Source of the DNA: Verrucomicrobiia bacterium
GTDB lineage: Bacteria > Verrucomicrobiota > Verrucomicrobiia > Verrucomicrobiales > DEV007
Direction: 5' to 3'
Length of the DNA: 64,000 nt
Assembly: GCA_030427505.1 (NCBI GenBank)
Contig: JAUICH010000021.1
Span: 1 to 64,000 of the forward strand
Both the position numbers and the translations under genes were made by a program. Numbering within the stretch: position 1 is the stretch's first letter; every line of letters starts with the position of its first letter. Below are positions 44,901 through 52,796 of this stretch, one piece after another. The notes beneath the pieces were generated by a model. It saw only the letters and a program-made list of their open reading frames with translations, made no database searches and was not told where the DNA came from.

Positions 44901-45301
44901 TTTCCGTTCTTCGGCAGACCGGGATCGTCACCGGCCCGGCTCAGCTTCCAGAAGTCGTCGGTCACCCCAATGATCTGAACGTTGTTGGCCCGGTTGCCGC
45001 CGCCCTGGGTGGAGACGGTTCCGCGCACCTGGAGCACGGGCGCGACCACGGCCCCGCCGTCCAGCCCCTCGCGCACTGAGTCCGCGAGTTGGGTAGTGAA
45101 AAAGCGGTCGCCGCCGGACAGGATCTGCCGGATGCCGGAGATCCGCGCCGCCGCGTTTTGCCGCAGGCTTTCTTTCACCGAGTCACCCACCACCAGCGAA
45201 CCGCTGAGAATGGCGGAAGTCAGGAGAACGCCCGCCAGGACGGCCAGGTTCAGCCGCCAGTAGTGGGTCAGGCTTCGTTTAACGAGAGTCCAGGGTTTCA
45301 T
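41942..45301 (-). CDS. ABC transporter permease with duplicated FtsX domain
   Basis: This 1119-residue inner-membrane protein has an N-terminal helix (about 18-36), a large periplasmic domain, a first FtsX/MacB-type four-helix block (about 500-650), further helices around 660-740, a second periplasmic domain and a final FtsX block (about 985-1115, with GLGLLLGTVGLAIVVGRNVL and RQGQLGLMQAVGFTRQ). The Q-I-G-L-L-M-A-V-G-M-P motif (first block) and Q-L-G-L-M-Q-A-V-G-F (second) are the coupling-helix signatures. It is about twice the length of LolC/E. It probably works with the ATPase gene just upstream to move lipoproteins, lipids or peptides between membrane and periplasm. Confidence 0.88.
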   Translation of the reverse strand: MKPWTLVKRSLTHYWRLNLAVLAGVLLTSAILSGSLVVGDSVKESLRQNAAARISGIRQILSGGDRFFTTQLADSVREGLDGGAVVAPVLQVRGTVSTQGGGNRANNVQIIGVTDDFWKLSRAGDDPGLPKNGNWFAVNDVLASRLNVKPDDRVIVRVEIPGTLSRDAPLSGEADQTVPLTESIDLVVGPDRQGRYSLRAEQVPPPSVYLPISVLQEALKKPGEANLLLTGGGGESPVTDEKLGEVIEQNWRLEDAALALTKAESSGPGGARWDLTSSRVFIDQDLAHAADSLKVPHDAVLTYLVNGIRKDGGNVLTPYSMVTGTSTSTSDLIPKDLKDGEIVITQWLADDQGLKPGDKLTLEYYVVEGGRTLTEETASFTVRAVLPMDQPGLDKSWTPNFPGLLEVEDVDRWEPGIPIDNSRIRDKDEAYWDDYRATPKAFVTLATARKLWTNRFGDTTAFRYATADEGAIRSGLKEKLTYGDLGLTLRNLESEAASAVAQSYDFGELFAYMSFFLIVAALILTGLVFVFGVEQRRSQIGLLMAVGMPARKIRGLFLKEAILLSGVGALLGLVGGFIYTKLALWGMSGAWKEAAAGVKFVYFVKPVSLIGSWAGTVAVALFVVYLASRAVSRVHPSQLIAGGLGQAKSPAEGKPFLKTFAFWIGVLCLLAGVGCLLAPKAPGTMAEQAMFFMSGFCITGAGVAFCLMLLRAMEKGQGGIHSLAALGRQNSVRRKGRSLAVIGLMAAGVFMVTAINAFRMDARRGNETRDSGTGGFAYVGETTLPVYEDLNSKEGREKRSLPEMEGVDYHFVQFRVSNGEDASCLNLNRAQRPRLLAVKPEELASREAFSFGGTLKGLEYEKSPWELLKAKLPDSPEGRPVIPGMVDQTTAAYALKLGLGDTLPYEDGNGNTFDVKLVGLVGVSLLQGSIVIDEANFTERFPDAGGYRYFLLDVKPRDKGEELAQNLSRLLGDYGLELMPTWQRLNEFNAVQNTYLSIFSTLGGLGLLLGTVGLAIVVGRNVLERQGQLGLMQAVGFTRQSLSRMVVSEHWFLHVLGVVIGVVAAIVGVMPKIMAGTGELPLGLLGGLNLGVLAGGLIFCWLAARQVTRMPLIEALRTE

Positions 45302-45348
45302 CGCATCGCCAGGCGGACCGCTAAAACGTCCCGCCTCTCTCTAACGTT

Positions 45349-46032
45349 TTACTTGAGGTGAATCTTGCCGTTCCGCAGTTCCCGCACGGAGCCCATCCGC
45401 TCCGCCAAGCTCAGGTCGTGGGAAACCATGATCACCGCCACGCCCTCGGCGCCGTTCAGCTCGATCAAGAGGTCCACGAGTTTGCCGGCGTTGTCTTCGT
45501 CCAGGGCGCCGGTTGGCTCGTCCGCCAGGAGCAGGCGCGGTTGATTGATCAGGGCCCGCACCACGGCCACGCGCTGGCGTTCCCCACCGGAGAGCTGATT
45601 CGGCTTCTTCGAGACGTGAGCCGCCAGGCCCACGCGGTCCAGGAGATCCTTGGCCCGTTTTTCCAACGCCGCCTGGTCCTGTTTTCCCTTCAGCGCCAGC
45701 GTGGGCACCAGCACGTTTTCCAGCACCGAACATTGCGGCAGCAGGTGGTGAAGCTGAAAGATGAAGCCGATACTCCGGCTGCGCAGGGCGGCCAGCTCTT
45801 TCTCGCTGGCGCCTTTCAACGACTTCTGTTCGAACAGCATCTCGCCTTCCGTGGGCTGATCCAGCGTGCCCAGGATGTTCAGCAGGGTGCTCTTTCCCGA
45901 CCCGGAAGGGCCCACGATGGAGAAGCGTTCGCCCGCTTCGACCTTCATGTCCAGGCCGTCCAGCACGCGGCGTCCGTCCACGCCACCGTACGTCTTGACG
46001 ACTCCTTTGAGTTCCACAATCGGCTCAGCCAT
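45349..46032 (-). CDS. ABC transporter ATP-binding protein (LolD/MacB-type)
   Basis: This is a 227-residue ATPase from the ATG at 46032. Walker A is GPSGSGKSTLLN, the Q-loop region is FIFQLHHLLPQCSVLENV, the signature is LSGGERQRVAVVRAL, Walker B is LLLADEPTGALDED, and the H-switch is VSHD. The L-H-H-L-L-P sequence is characteristic of LolD-like proteins. The start overlaps the stop of the PaaK-like gene by 8 bp, so translation is probably coupled. It powers the FtsX permease encoded 47 bp downstream. Confidence 0.95.
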   Translation of the reverse strand: MAEPIVELKGVVKTYGGVDGRRVLDGLDMKVEAGERFSIVGPSGSGKSTLLNILGTLDQPTEGEMLFEQKSLKGASEKELAALRSRSIGFIFQLHHLLPQCSVLENVLVPTLALKGKQDQAALEKRAKDLLDRVGLAAHVSKKPNQLSGGERQRVAVVRALINQPRLLLADEPTGALDEDNAGKLVDLLIELNGAEGVAVIMVSHDLSLAERMGSVRELRNGKIHLK

Positions 46033-47311
46033 TTTTGATCCAGCGTTTAGATTTGAATTCGAAGCGCGGCAGGGAGTTGGGTTCCACCAGACGCACCGGT
46101 ATCCGGAGGGTAAAGGCATTGCTCAGCGCGGTCCCGATGCGCTGCGCGAGGTGGTTTTCCGTGGAAACATCTTCCATGGGTTCCACCACCACTTCAAGCT
46201 CCGCCATCGCCTGGCGGGTGGACTGGATGACCTGGAACTCCGCCACTTCCGGGAAACCGCGAATCACTTTTTCCACCGCGGTGGGGTAAAGGTTCACGCC
46301 GCGAATCACCACCATGTCGTCCACCCGGCCCAGGATGCCGCCTTCCAGGGTCAGCAAGCGGCGCGGCGGATCGGTGCGGCTATCTTCCAGGTAACCCTTT
46401 TGCACCAGGTCGCCAGTCCGGTAGCGCATCAGCGGGCAGGCCAGGCGGGTCAGGTTGGTCACTACCAGTTCGCCCCGTTCGCCTTCGGCCACTTCCTGGT
46501 GGGTTTCGCGGTCGATGACCTCCACGTAATAGGAACCCTCGATGACGCAGAGATTCATCGGATGCTCCGGATGTTCGAAGCTGACGGGGCCCAGTTCCGT
46601 CATGCCGTGGTGATCGAAGACGCGGGCCCCTTTCCAGTAGGACTCGATCTGGCGGCGCAGTTCCGGCATGCTGCCGCCAGGTTCGCCGGCCACGATGATT
46701 TTCTTCACGCACAGTCCAGGCAAGTCCGCCGGGTCCTGCTCCGCCAGGACCTGGCCCAGGCGGATGGCATAGGTCGGCGTGCAGCACAATACCGTGGCCT
46801 GGTGCAGAGACATCGCCTGAAGCCGGGCCAGGCTGCTCAACCCGCCGCCGGGAATGGACAGGTTTCCCCGCCGCGTGGCCGCATCAAACGCGGTCCAGAA
46901 GCCCAGAAAGGGTCCGAATGAAAAGGCGAAAAAGATGACTTCCTTCGGCGAGACCCCAGCGGCTTCATACACCACGTCCCAGCAGTCCAGCATGGCGCCC
47001 CAGCTTTCCGGAGTATCCAGCGTCGGCAGCGGCCCGCTGGTGGTGCCGCTGCTCTGGCAAAGCCGGCTGTAGCGCTCGATCGGGTAGGTCAGGTTCGATC
47101 CGTAGGGCGGAAACTCTTCCCGATCCCACACCAAGTCCATCTTGGTGGTAAACGGCATCTTCTTCGAGAAGGCCGCCAGACTGGCGATCTTTTCGTCCAC
47201 GCCCGCTTCCTTCAGGCGGCGCTGATAGAAGCGATTCGCCGGCCGGACCTCGGCGATCATGGCACGCAGGCGCTGGAGCTGGAGGTCTTCGATCTCTGCT
47301 CTTCCCGTCAT
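46025..47311 (-). CDS. Phenylacetate-CoA ligase-like AMP-forming enzyme (PaaK family)
   Basis: This 428-residue adenylate-forming enzyme has the P-loop SSGTTSGPLPTLDTP near residue 90, the motif HHGMTELGPVSFE, YRTGDLV, a hinge region GRVDDMVVIRGVNLYP, and the C-terminal catalytic-lysine segment SLPRFEFKSKRWIKNG. The length and C-terminal domain match PaaK. It activates an aryl or other carboxylic acid as a CoA thioester in the cytoplasm; no paaA-E genes are present, so phenylacetate is not necessarily the substrate. It is co-directional with a thioesterase (upstream) and an ABC exporter (downstream, overlapping). Confidence 0.9.
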   Translation of the reverse strand: MTGRAEIEDLQLQRLRAMIAEVRPANRFYQRRLKEAGVDEKIASLAAFSKKMPFTTKMDLVWDREEFPPYGSNLTYPIERYSRLCQSSGTTSGPLPTLDTPESWGAMLDCWDVVYEAAGVSPKEVIFFAFSFGPFLGFWTAFDAATRRGNLSIPGGGLSSLARLQAMSLHQATVLCCTPTYAIRLGQVLAEQDPADLPGLCVKKIIVAGEPGGSMPELRRQIESYWKGARVFDHHGMTELGPVSFEHPEHPMNLCVIEGSYYVEVIDRETHQEVAEGERGELVVTNLTRLACPLMRYRTGDLVQKGYLEDSRTDPPRRLLTLEGGILGRVDDMVVIRGVNLYPTAVEKVIRGFPEVAEFQVIQSTRQAMAELEVVVEPMEDVSTENHLAQRIGTALSNAFTLRIPVRLVEPNSLPRFEFKSKRWIKNG

Positions 47312-47350
47312 GCCGTGTCTGGGGGTTTCCTGCCGTGCCTCGGTTTTGGA

Positions 47351-47935
47351 TCAGCTTTTATTGGCTGAGTCCGCGTCCGGATTCGCCGGAGCGTGTTGCG
47401 CGGCGGGCGCCACCGGTTTGTGGGGGGCGGGGTTCGGTTTGAAAAGCGTCACCAAGCAACCGCCTGCGGCCGCCAGACAGATGCCGAGGTAGAACTGCCA
47501 CGGGATGGCGGAGAAACCGCCTTCCGGCGGGTGCATCTTGATGGCCACGAAGGCGTTCACGATGGGCGCCCCGGCGAAGATGATGGACATCACCACGCTC
47601 GGTCCCACGTGGTTCTTAATACCCGCGCCCAGCGCCAGCAGCACGAAGAATGCCCCAATGGCGCCGAGGATGCCGGCCACCAGGGAAAGCCACATGCCCT
47701 TTCCTGGAAACGACCAGTTCGAGCCCTTCACCACCAGCACCGCCAAAGGCGCCACCACGGCGGTGAGGAAGTAGGCAATGCCTACGAACAGAAAGGCCTT
47801 GTAACGGCCATTCACGGGATCGGCCATGCCCATTTGGCCCATATGAAGAAACACACCGTACAGGCCCCAAGTGGCCACGGTGCCCAAGGCAAATAACAAC
47901 CAGCTGTATGTCATGACTTTAGATTTCTGCTGCAT
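47351..47935 (-). CDS. Small EamA/DMT-like membrane protein
   Basis: This 194-residue protein has about five membrane helices (first MTYSWLLFALGTVATWGLYG, last FYLGICLAAAGGCLVTLF) and an Ala/Pro/Asn-rich cytoplasmic tail. Its single five-helix unit is half the size of a standard EamA carrier, so it would need to dimerise. The G-x-x-x-W-G-x-Y and helix-packing glycines are consistent with the drug/metabolite transporter superfamily. It lies between the thioesterase and the CoA ligase on the same strand (gaps 12 and 39 bp). The substrate is unknown. Confidence 0.75.
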   Translation of the reverse strand: MQQKSKVMTYSWLLFALGTVATWGLYGVFLHMGQMGMADPVNGRYKAFLFVGIAYFLTAVVAPLAVLVVKGSNWSFPGKGMWLSLVAGILGAIGAFFVLLALGAGIKNHVGPSVVMSIIFAGAPIVNAFVAIKMHPPEGGFSAIPWQFYLGICLAAAGGCLVTLFKPNPAPHKPVAPAAQHAPANPDADSANKS

Positions 47936-47947
47936 GCGGAAAAGGGT

Positions 47948-48454
47948 TCAGGAAACTCTCGCGTGAGACTCGAATTCCTCGAGAACTTCCGGGGGAGCGG
48001 CTTCGATTTTCTCGCGCACTTCGTCGGGAATGGCAACCGCTTTCATCTTGCCGCTCGCTTCGTCCATGGCCACGCAGACCACGGTAAAACGGCCCGTCGC
48101 CGCCACGGCCCGCTTCTCGGCCACGTCCGGAAACTTCCAGAAGCGGAAGGCGTAGCTCAGCGTCCGGTGACGCACCTCTTCCACCAGGAGTTCCACGTCC
48201 ACTTCTTCCTCAAAGTTCAGGGGAAGCCGGAAGTCCGCCGTGGCGTGCACGCGGGGCCAACCCACTTTGGGCCCGCCGGACATTTCTTCCAAGTGGTGTC
48301 GGAACGGGTGCACCGAAAAGCCCAGCGACCGGTAAAAGGCGTGCTCGGTGACCTCCATGAACCGGAAGAAATTCGAAAAGTGCATGATGCCCGCCAAATC
48401 CGTATCCGCGAATTCGATGCGTTTCCTCAGAGTGAAGCGGTGCTCGGCGGGCAT
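47948..48454 (-). CDS. Hotdog-fold acyl-CoA thioesterase
   Basis: This is a 168-residue protein from the ATG at 48454; an open frame reaching 48589 is not needed. RIEFADTDLAGIMHFSNFFRF near residues 10-30 carries the 4-hydroxybenzoyl-CoA thioesterase-like active-site Asp (ADTD-x-x-G). RLPLNFEEEVDVELLVEEVR and LSYAFRFWKF complete the hotdog fold. It hydrolyses acyl- or aryl-CoA esters. It is first in the five-gene minus-strand set (thioesterase, DMT-like protein, CoA ligase, ABC ATPase, permease). Confidence 0.88.
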   Translation of the reverse strand: MPAEHRFTLRKRIEFADTDLAGIMHFSNFFRFMEVTEHAFYRSLGFSVHPFRHHLEEMSGGPKVGWPRVHATADFRLPLNFEEEVDVELLVEEVRHRTLSYAFRFWKFPDVAEKRAVAATGRFTVVCVAMDEASGKMKAVAIPDEVREKIEAAPPEVLEEFESHARVS

Positions 48455-48842
48455 GGTGTCTGTATTCGAAAAAGAAAGGGAGTCCCGGGGAGAGAGAAAC
48501 CTCAGCCTAGCGGGGACTCCGGCCGGGGACAAACGGAATCCTGTGACGCAATGGCGTGAGCGCAAAGCGTTAAGAAACGAAAAATTCATGCAGAGAGCGT
48601 AAGGATTGCCCTTGCGCTGGGGTCCACCTGACGTAGCTTGGGACCTCTTTCACGAATGCGTAACTCCTTCACCCATCTGCTAAAACGCGCCAAGGCGGCC
48701 TCCATTGAGGTCCGCTTTTGGATTATTGTGGACTAACTGTCCGCTCGAGGGTGATCCGGCTTTCTTTCCCACGCATTCTTCTCTGATAAGGTTCTTTGCT
48801 TCTCTGTTTTTCGTCCGGTCAGCCTCGAGCTGATCCGACCTC
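48455..48842. other. Intergenic region with leader-like hairpins, no gene
   Basis: This 388 bp divergent region separates the thioesterase and the EamA carrier. No ORF is convincing. A hairpin GCGTAAGG-ATTGC-CCTTGCGC lies near 48597-48617 and a terminator-like hairpin follows at 48695-48719, about 125 bp before the carrier start. There may be a structured leader or a small RNA on the plus strand. Confidence 0.4.
48695..48719 (+). terminator. Rho-independent terminator-like hairpin upstream of EamA gene
   Basis: GCGGCCTC-CATT-GAGGTCCGC (one bulged T) is followed by TTTT, the classical intrinsic-terminator form on the plus strand. No plus-strand gene precedes it, so it would end a short untranslated transcript or act as an attenuator in the leader of the EamA gene. 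Confidence 0.5.
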
Positions 48843-49859
48843 ATGAGAACGACCTCTACCTCAGTCACTCCGCCGCCATCTCAGGCCACGGCGCCGGACC
48901 CCAACGAAAAAGACGAGCCCATACCCTCGGCCGCGATCCTCGAAGCCGCCGAGCAGGCCCTGGCCCGCCGTGGCGTCCTGTTCATGGTGGTGGCTCTCTT
49001 CTTTTTCTCCGGCAACGTCATGTTGCTGAAGTACCTGGGGGCCATCGCGCATGTGGACGCCTGGGTGGCCATGGCCTTCCGGGCCGGGATCGGCGCGGTG
49101 CTGACGTTTTCCATGTTTCCGTCCCTCTTCCGGCAGAGCCTGAAGCCGCTGTTCACCGGCCCTTTGATGGTCACCCGGGGAGTCCTGGGCATTGTGGGAA
49201 CCTTTGCCTTTTACTACAGCGTGCCGAAGCTGGGCGCGGGCATGTCCACCTTGTTAAGCAGCACCTACATCATCTTCGGAGCCCTCATGGCGGCGGTGTT
49301 TTTGAAGGAAATTCTCAGCCTGCGAAAAGGGCTGTGGATGGCGGTGGCCTTCGGCGGCCTGGTGCTCTTGACCGGCGCGGCGGGCGGCACGTCTCACCAG
49401 TTTGGCTGGGCGGATATCATCGCGTTGGTGGGCGCGTTGGCGGCGGCGGCGACCGTGGTGGCGATCCGCCACCTGACCAAGCAGTACTCGGTTTCGTCCA
49501 TCTTCCTGTGTCAGTGCGTCTATATGCTGATCGTGGCTCTGCCGCTCGGAATCTATCACTTCGAATGGCCGGGCTGGGCGCCGCTGGGCGCGCTGATGCT
49601 GGGGGCGGTGTTCGCCTCGCTGGGGCAGCTTTCCATGAATGAAGGCTACCGCTGCCTGCCGGTTAGCACGGGAGCTTCCATCCAGATGGCCCTGCCCGTC
49701 ATGGCGTCCGTCGGCGGATACGTCATTTTTGGCGAACGTTTCGCGGCCGTCCAGATCGTGGGCGCTGCCTTCATCCTGCTGGGATGTTTGAAAATCGTCC
49801 GGAACGGAAAGAAGAAGCCCGCCGCCCCGAAGGGCTTCCGGCGGGCCATGCCGTGGTAA
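48843..49859 (+). CDS. EamA/DMT family transporter
   Basis: This 338-residue protein has a polar 40-residue N-terminus followed by ten membrane helices in two EamA repeats. FSGNVMLLKYLGAIAHVDAW, TRGVLGIVGTFAFYYSVPKL and FASLGQLSMNEGYRCLPVS are typical of the RhaT/YdcZ-like drug/metabolite superfamily. The last 15 residues are basic. It exports or imports small metabolites through the inner membrane; the substrate is unknown. It stands alone on the plus strand, with a structured leader upstream and a convergent peptidase gene downstream. Confidence 0.88.
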   Translation: MRTTSTSVTPPPSQATAPDPNEKDEPIPSAAILEAAEQALARRGVLFMVVALFFFSGNVMLLKYLGAIAHVDAWVAMAFRAGIGAVLTFSMFPSLFRQSLKPLFTGPLMVTRGVLGIVGTFAFYYSVPKLGAGMSTLLSSTYIIFGALMAAVFLKEILSLRKGLWMAVAFGGLVLLTGAAGGTSHQFGWADIIALVGALAAAATVVAIRHLTKQYSVSSIFLCQCVYMLIVALPLGIYHFEWPGWAPLGALMLGAVFASLGQLSMNEGYRCLPVSTGASIQMALPVMASVGGYVIFGERFAAVQIVGAAFILLGCLKIVRNGKKKPAAPKGFRRAMPW

Positions 49860-49974
49860 AGGTTTTTGCCAACAGATTACGGACTATTTCACAGGGTAGG
49901 CACATTCGGCGCCTGCCCTGGAACTTCCTCGCCAAAGTGAAAGCCCAACAAAATGAAGGGCTAAGCGAAGCCTG

Positions 49975-52659
49975 CTAATTCCCCTTCTCTTCCGCCGCCG
50001 CTTCCTGTTTCTCTTTGGCTTCCACCTTTTTGCTCAACTCCTCGAACGCCTTCTTCAGTTCGAGGAGTTCCTTCCTTAGATCTTGGACTTCGTCGCTCTG
50101 TTCCTTCTCTCCATTCAGCTTTTTCACCGCCTCTTCAGCTGCCTTGTATTCTGGCAGGGCTTCGTTTTCGGTCTGGGTATAGGTTTCCAAAAGGGGTAGA
50201 GCGGCTGGGTCTTCCAGTTCGCCCAGGGCGCGGATGGCGGCGGTGCGGACCAATTCCTTTGGCGAATCCAGATAGTCCGCCAGGAATTCGCGTACCTCGG
50301 CACGGCGCGGTTCTTCTTCATGGCGGGCCAGCTTGCCGAGGGTCTCCAGCCCACCGCCAAAGTCGCGGGTGGTGAACTCCTCCTGCCCGGAGGAAAGCGC
50401 TTCTTTCAATCCCTCCACATAGGCGGGATGGTCCTGAATCTCCATCGCTTCCACCGCGGAAGCAGCGACCCGGTTCTTGTAAGATTCACTCTCCAACATA
50501 CTGGTTAACTCGTCACTCACTTCCGGCCGCGAATACTTACCCAGGGCTTCCACCGCCGACCCGATAATCTCCGGATTCTTTTCCGAGCGAAGCACCTCTT
50601 CCAGCGCCTGGCGGGAACGGTCTTCATAGAATCGCCCGATGCTCTCCACCACCGCCTGGCGGACGCGGGCGTCGTCTTGCTTCAACGACACCAGCAGGAT
50701 CTCCAGACACTCATCGCTATGGGTCTTGGCTAGGGCTTTCGCGGACTCGATGCGCACTCCATAGTAGTCGTCGTTATTCAACGTATGTTTCAGTGCCTCC
50801 AGGCTCTTCGTATCCCCGCGGCCGCCGAGCATCCTGGCGGCAAACAAGCGCCCCATCATGTCCGTTTTCAATTCCAACTGGGCCCGGATCATGGGCAGCG
50901 GAGGCTTGAAATCCACTTCGGCCAAGACGGTATAGTCCGGGTCGATTCGGACGGCTTCGGGTTCGGAGGCAAGTTCAAAGTAGAAATCCTCGGAGGCCTG
51001 GGTCACTTCGATGGAAAAATCGCGAACGGCCCCCGCTTCCGTGTAAATGGTAATGGGCAAGGGAAACTCAAACAAAAGGACCCGGTCGCTTAGCTCCTGC
51101 GTCTGCGTGACGGATATTCTTGCCTGGCTGCTTTTCTGGTCCCAGGCATAGTCGATTTTCAATTTTGGATGCCCACCATGGAAAACCCACTGGTCGAAGA
51201 AGCGGTCCATGGTCCGGCCACTGAGTTCTTCAAAAACATCTCTCAGGTCTTCCGTTACCACGTTCTGGTTCCGGTTTCGTTCCACATAAGTCCGGATGCA
51301 GTCCCGGTAGAGATCCGGGCCCAGTTGGGAGCGTAGCATGTGCAGCACCCAGGCGCCTTTGGGATAAGCCCGGTAGTCGAACTGTTCGCGAGGCACGAGG
51401 TACCCCCGCCACACGATGGGCTTGTCGTCCTTGGCTTTGAAAATGCGCTCCGCGTTTTGATACATCACGTAGCGCAATTCGCCGGTACCGTCGCGGGCTT
51501 CATCATAGAGCGCGCTGTAATAGGTGGCGAAGCCCTCGTTCAACCACAGGTGCGACCAGTCTTTGCAAGTCAGCAGATCGCCAAACCACTGGTGCGCGGC
51601 TTCGTGCGCGTCCAGGCGATGAGTGGTGCGGATATTTTCGGACTCTTTCGAAAAGAGAGTGTACGTCGTGAGCGTGGTGATGCTGGTGTTTTCCATCCCT
51701 CCCGCCACGAAGTCCTGCACGCAGACGTTGTAATACTTGTCCCAGGGATAGGGCACCCCGATTTCCTTTTCGAAAAAAGCGATGATCTTTCGCGTGTCGC
51801 GGAAGGAATTTTCCGCCACGGAAAATTCCGAAGGCGGGGTATAGAACGCCAGCGGTAAATCCCCGTGCCGGTCCTCCAGCTTCTCCAGGTGCCCGGCGAT
51901 CAGGGAGATCAGGTAGTTCACGTGCTCCTTGTCCTGCAGCCAGTGGAAACGGACGAGTCCTCCGGCTTCCTTTTCCTCCTCCACGAGGCGGCCATTCGAG
52001 AGCACGGTCATGCCCTCCGGCACATGGCAGATGATTTCGGAGGTGAAACGCTCATTCGGGTAGTCGTGACTGGGAAACCAATAGCGGTGCCACTCCGGTT
52101 GGCCCTGGGTCCAGAGGTGGTCGTCTCCTTTGGGGTAACCCATCGCTTCGGTGCGAAAGTAGAGGCCCTTTTCAGGCTCCGCCCGGTAGGTGACGGACAG
52201 CGTGGCCACCTCCCCCGGCGGAAGTTCCATTTCAAAAGTGACCACGATCCGCTCCTCTTCGATCTCCCAGTCTTCGATGGGAACCGAACTTTCCACTTTC
52301 TCCACGTCCAGGCCGACGGCATCCAGGTCCAGTTGATGAAGGGGCTTGGCGATAGGGGCAAAGGTCAGGGTGGAGATCCCGGCGATGGACCGGTCCTCAA
52401 AATCCGGCGTCACCTCCAGCTTCAGGTGCCGGAGATCCACCAGGCGGTCTGGCGCGTACTTCAGTTGCTTGCCGCCTTTTCCGTCGGCCTGGGGAACCAC
52501 GGCCTCGTCATGAAAATGGCTGTGCTTTCCTTCCTGACAGGTCTCCCATCCCAAACCCGCGGCGGTCTCCGCCTTTGCCAAAACTGGCGGCAAGGAGCAC
52601 AGCGAAAAGAAAAACAGGGCACCGTAAAGCTGCCTCCAGAGGGGGGAAATTTTTCGCAT
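49975..52659 (-). CDS. M1-family metallopeptidase with HEAT-like repeats and coiled-coil tail
   Basis: This 894-residue exported protein has a signal peptide (about 1-30). The M1 aminopeptidase hallmarks are all present: GGMEN at 320-324, zinc motif HEAAH at 352-356, and the distant ligand Glu375 in LWLNEGFATYY. Residues about 600-840 are HEAT/armadillo-like helical repeats (SLEALKHTLNNDDYYGVRIE, then CLEILLVSLKQDDARVRQAV). The last 50 residues form a Lys/Glu-rich coiled coil. It resembles the TAF2-like branch of M1. It is probably a periplasmic or outer-membrane-associated aminopeptidase. Confidence 0.92.
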   Translation of the reverse strand: MRKISPLWRQLYGALFFFSLCSLPPVLAKAETAAGLGWETCQEGKHSHFHDEAVVPQADGKGGKQLKYAPDRLVDLRHLKLEVTPDFEDRSIAGISTLTFAPIAKPLHQLDLDAVGLDVEKVESSVPIEDWEIEEERIVVTFEMELPPGEVATLSVTYRAEPEKGLYFRTEAMGYPKGDDHLWTQGQPEWHRYWFPSHDYPNERFTSEIICHVPEGMTVLSNGRLVEEEKEAGGLVRFHWLQDKEHVNYLISLIAGHLEKLEDRHGDLPLAFYTPPSEFSVAENSFRDTRKIIAFFEKEIGVPYPWDKYYNVCVQDFVAGGMENTSITTLTTYTLFSKESENIRTTHRLDAHEAAHQWFGDLLTCKDWSHLWLNEGFATYYSALYDEARDGTGELRYVMYQNAERIFKAKDDKPIVWRGYLVPREQFDYRAYPKGAWVLHMLRSQLGPDLYRDCIRTYVERNRNQNVVTEDLRDVFEELSGRTMDRFFDQWVFHGGHPKLKIDYAWDQKSSQARISVTQTQELSDRVLLFEFPLPITIYTEAGAVRDFSIEVTQASEDFYFELASEPEAVRIDPDYTVLAEVDFKPPLPMIRAQLELKTDMMGRLFAARMLGGRGDTKSLEALKHTLNNDDYYGVRIESAKALAKTHSDECLEILLVSLKQDDARVRQAVVESIGRFYEDRSRQALEEVLRSEKNPEIIGSAVEALGKYSRPEVSDELTSMLESESYKNRVAASAVEAMEIQDHPAYVEGLKEALSSGQEEFTTRDFGGGLETLGKLARHEEEPRRAEVREFLADYLDSPKELVRTAAIRALGELEDPAALPLLETYTQTENEALPEYKAAEEAVKKLNGEKEQSDEVQDLRKELLELKKAFEELSKKVEAKEKQEAAAEEKGN

Positions 52660-52796
52660 GACCCATCTATTAGCAGAAGGTTACGGCGGGAAAAGTTATT
52701 TACACCGGTCCCCGCAGCCCCTTCATTTCAAGTTTTCCCCAACCCCGCTTTTTGAGCGCACCGCCACCACGGCCTCTCTAAACTCCCACGTTCAGC

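Noticed and set aside
48590-48842. Possible tRNA in the gap before the EamA gene
   Set aside because: No T-loop (GGTTCRA-type) or cloverleaf could be drawn; only simple hairpins are present.
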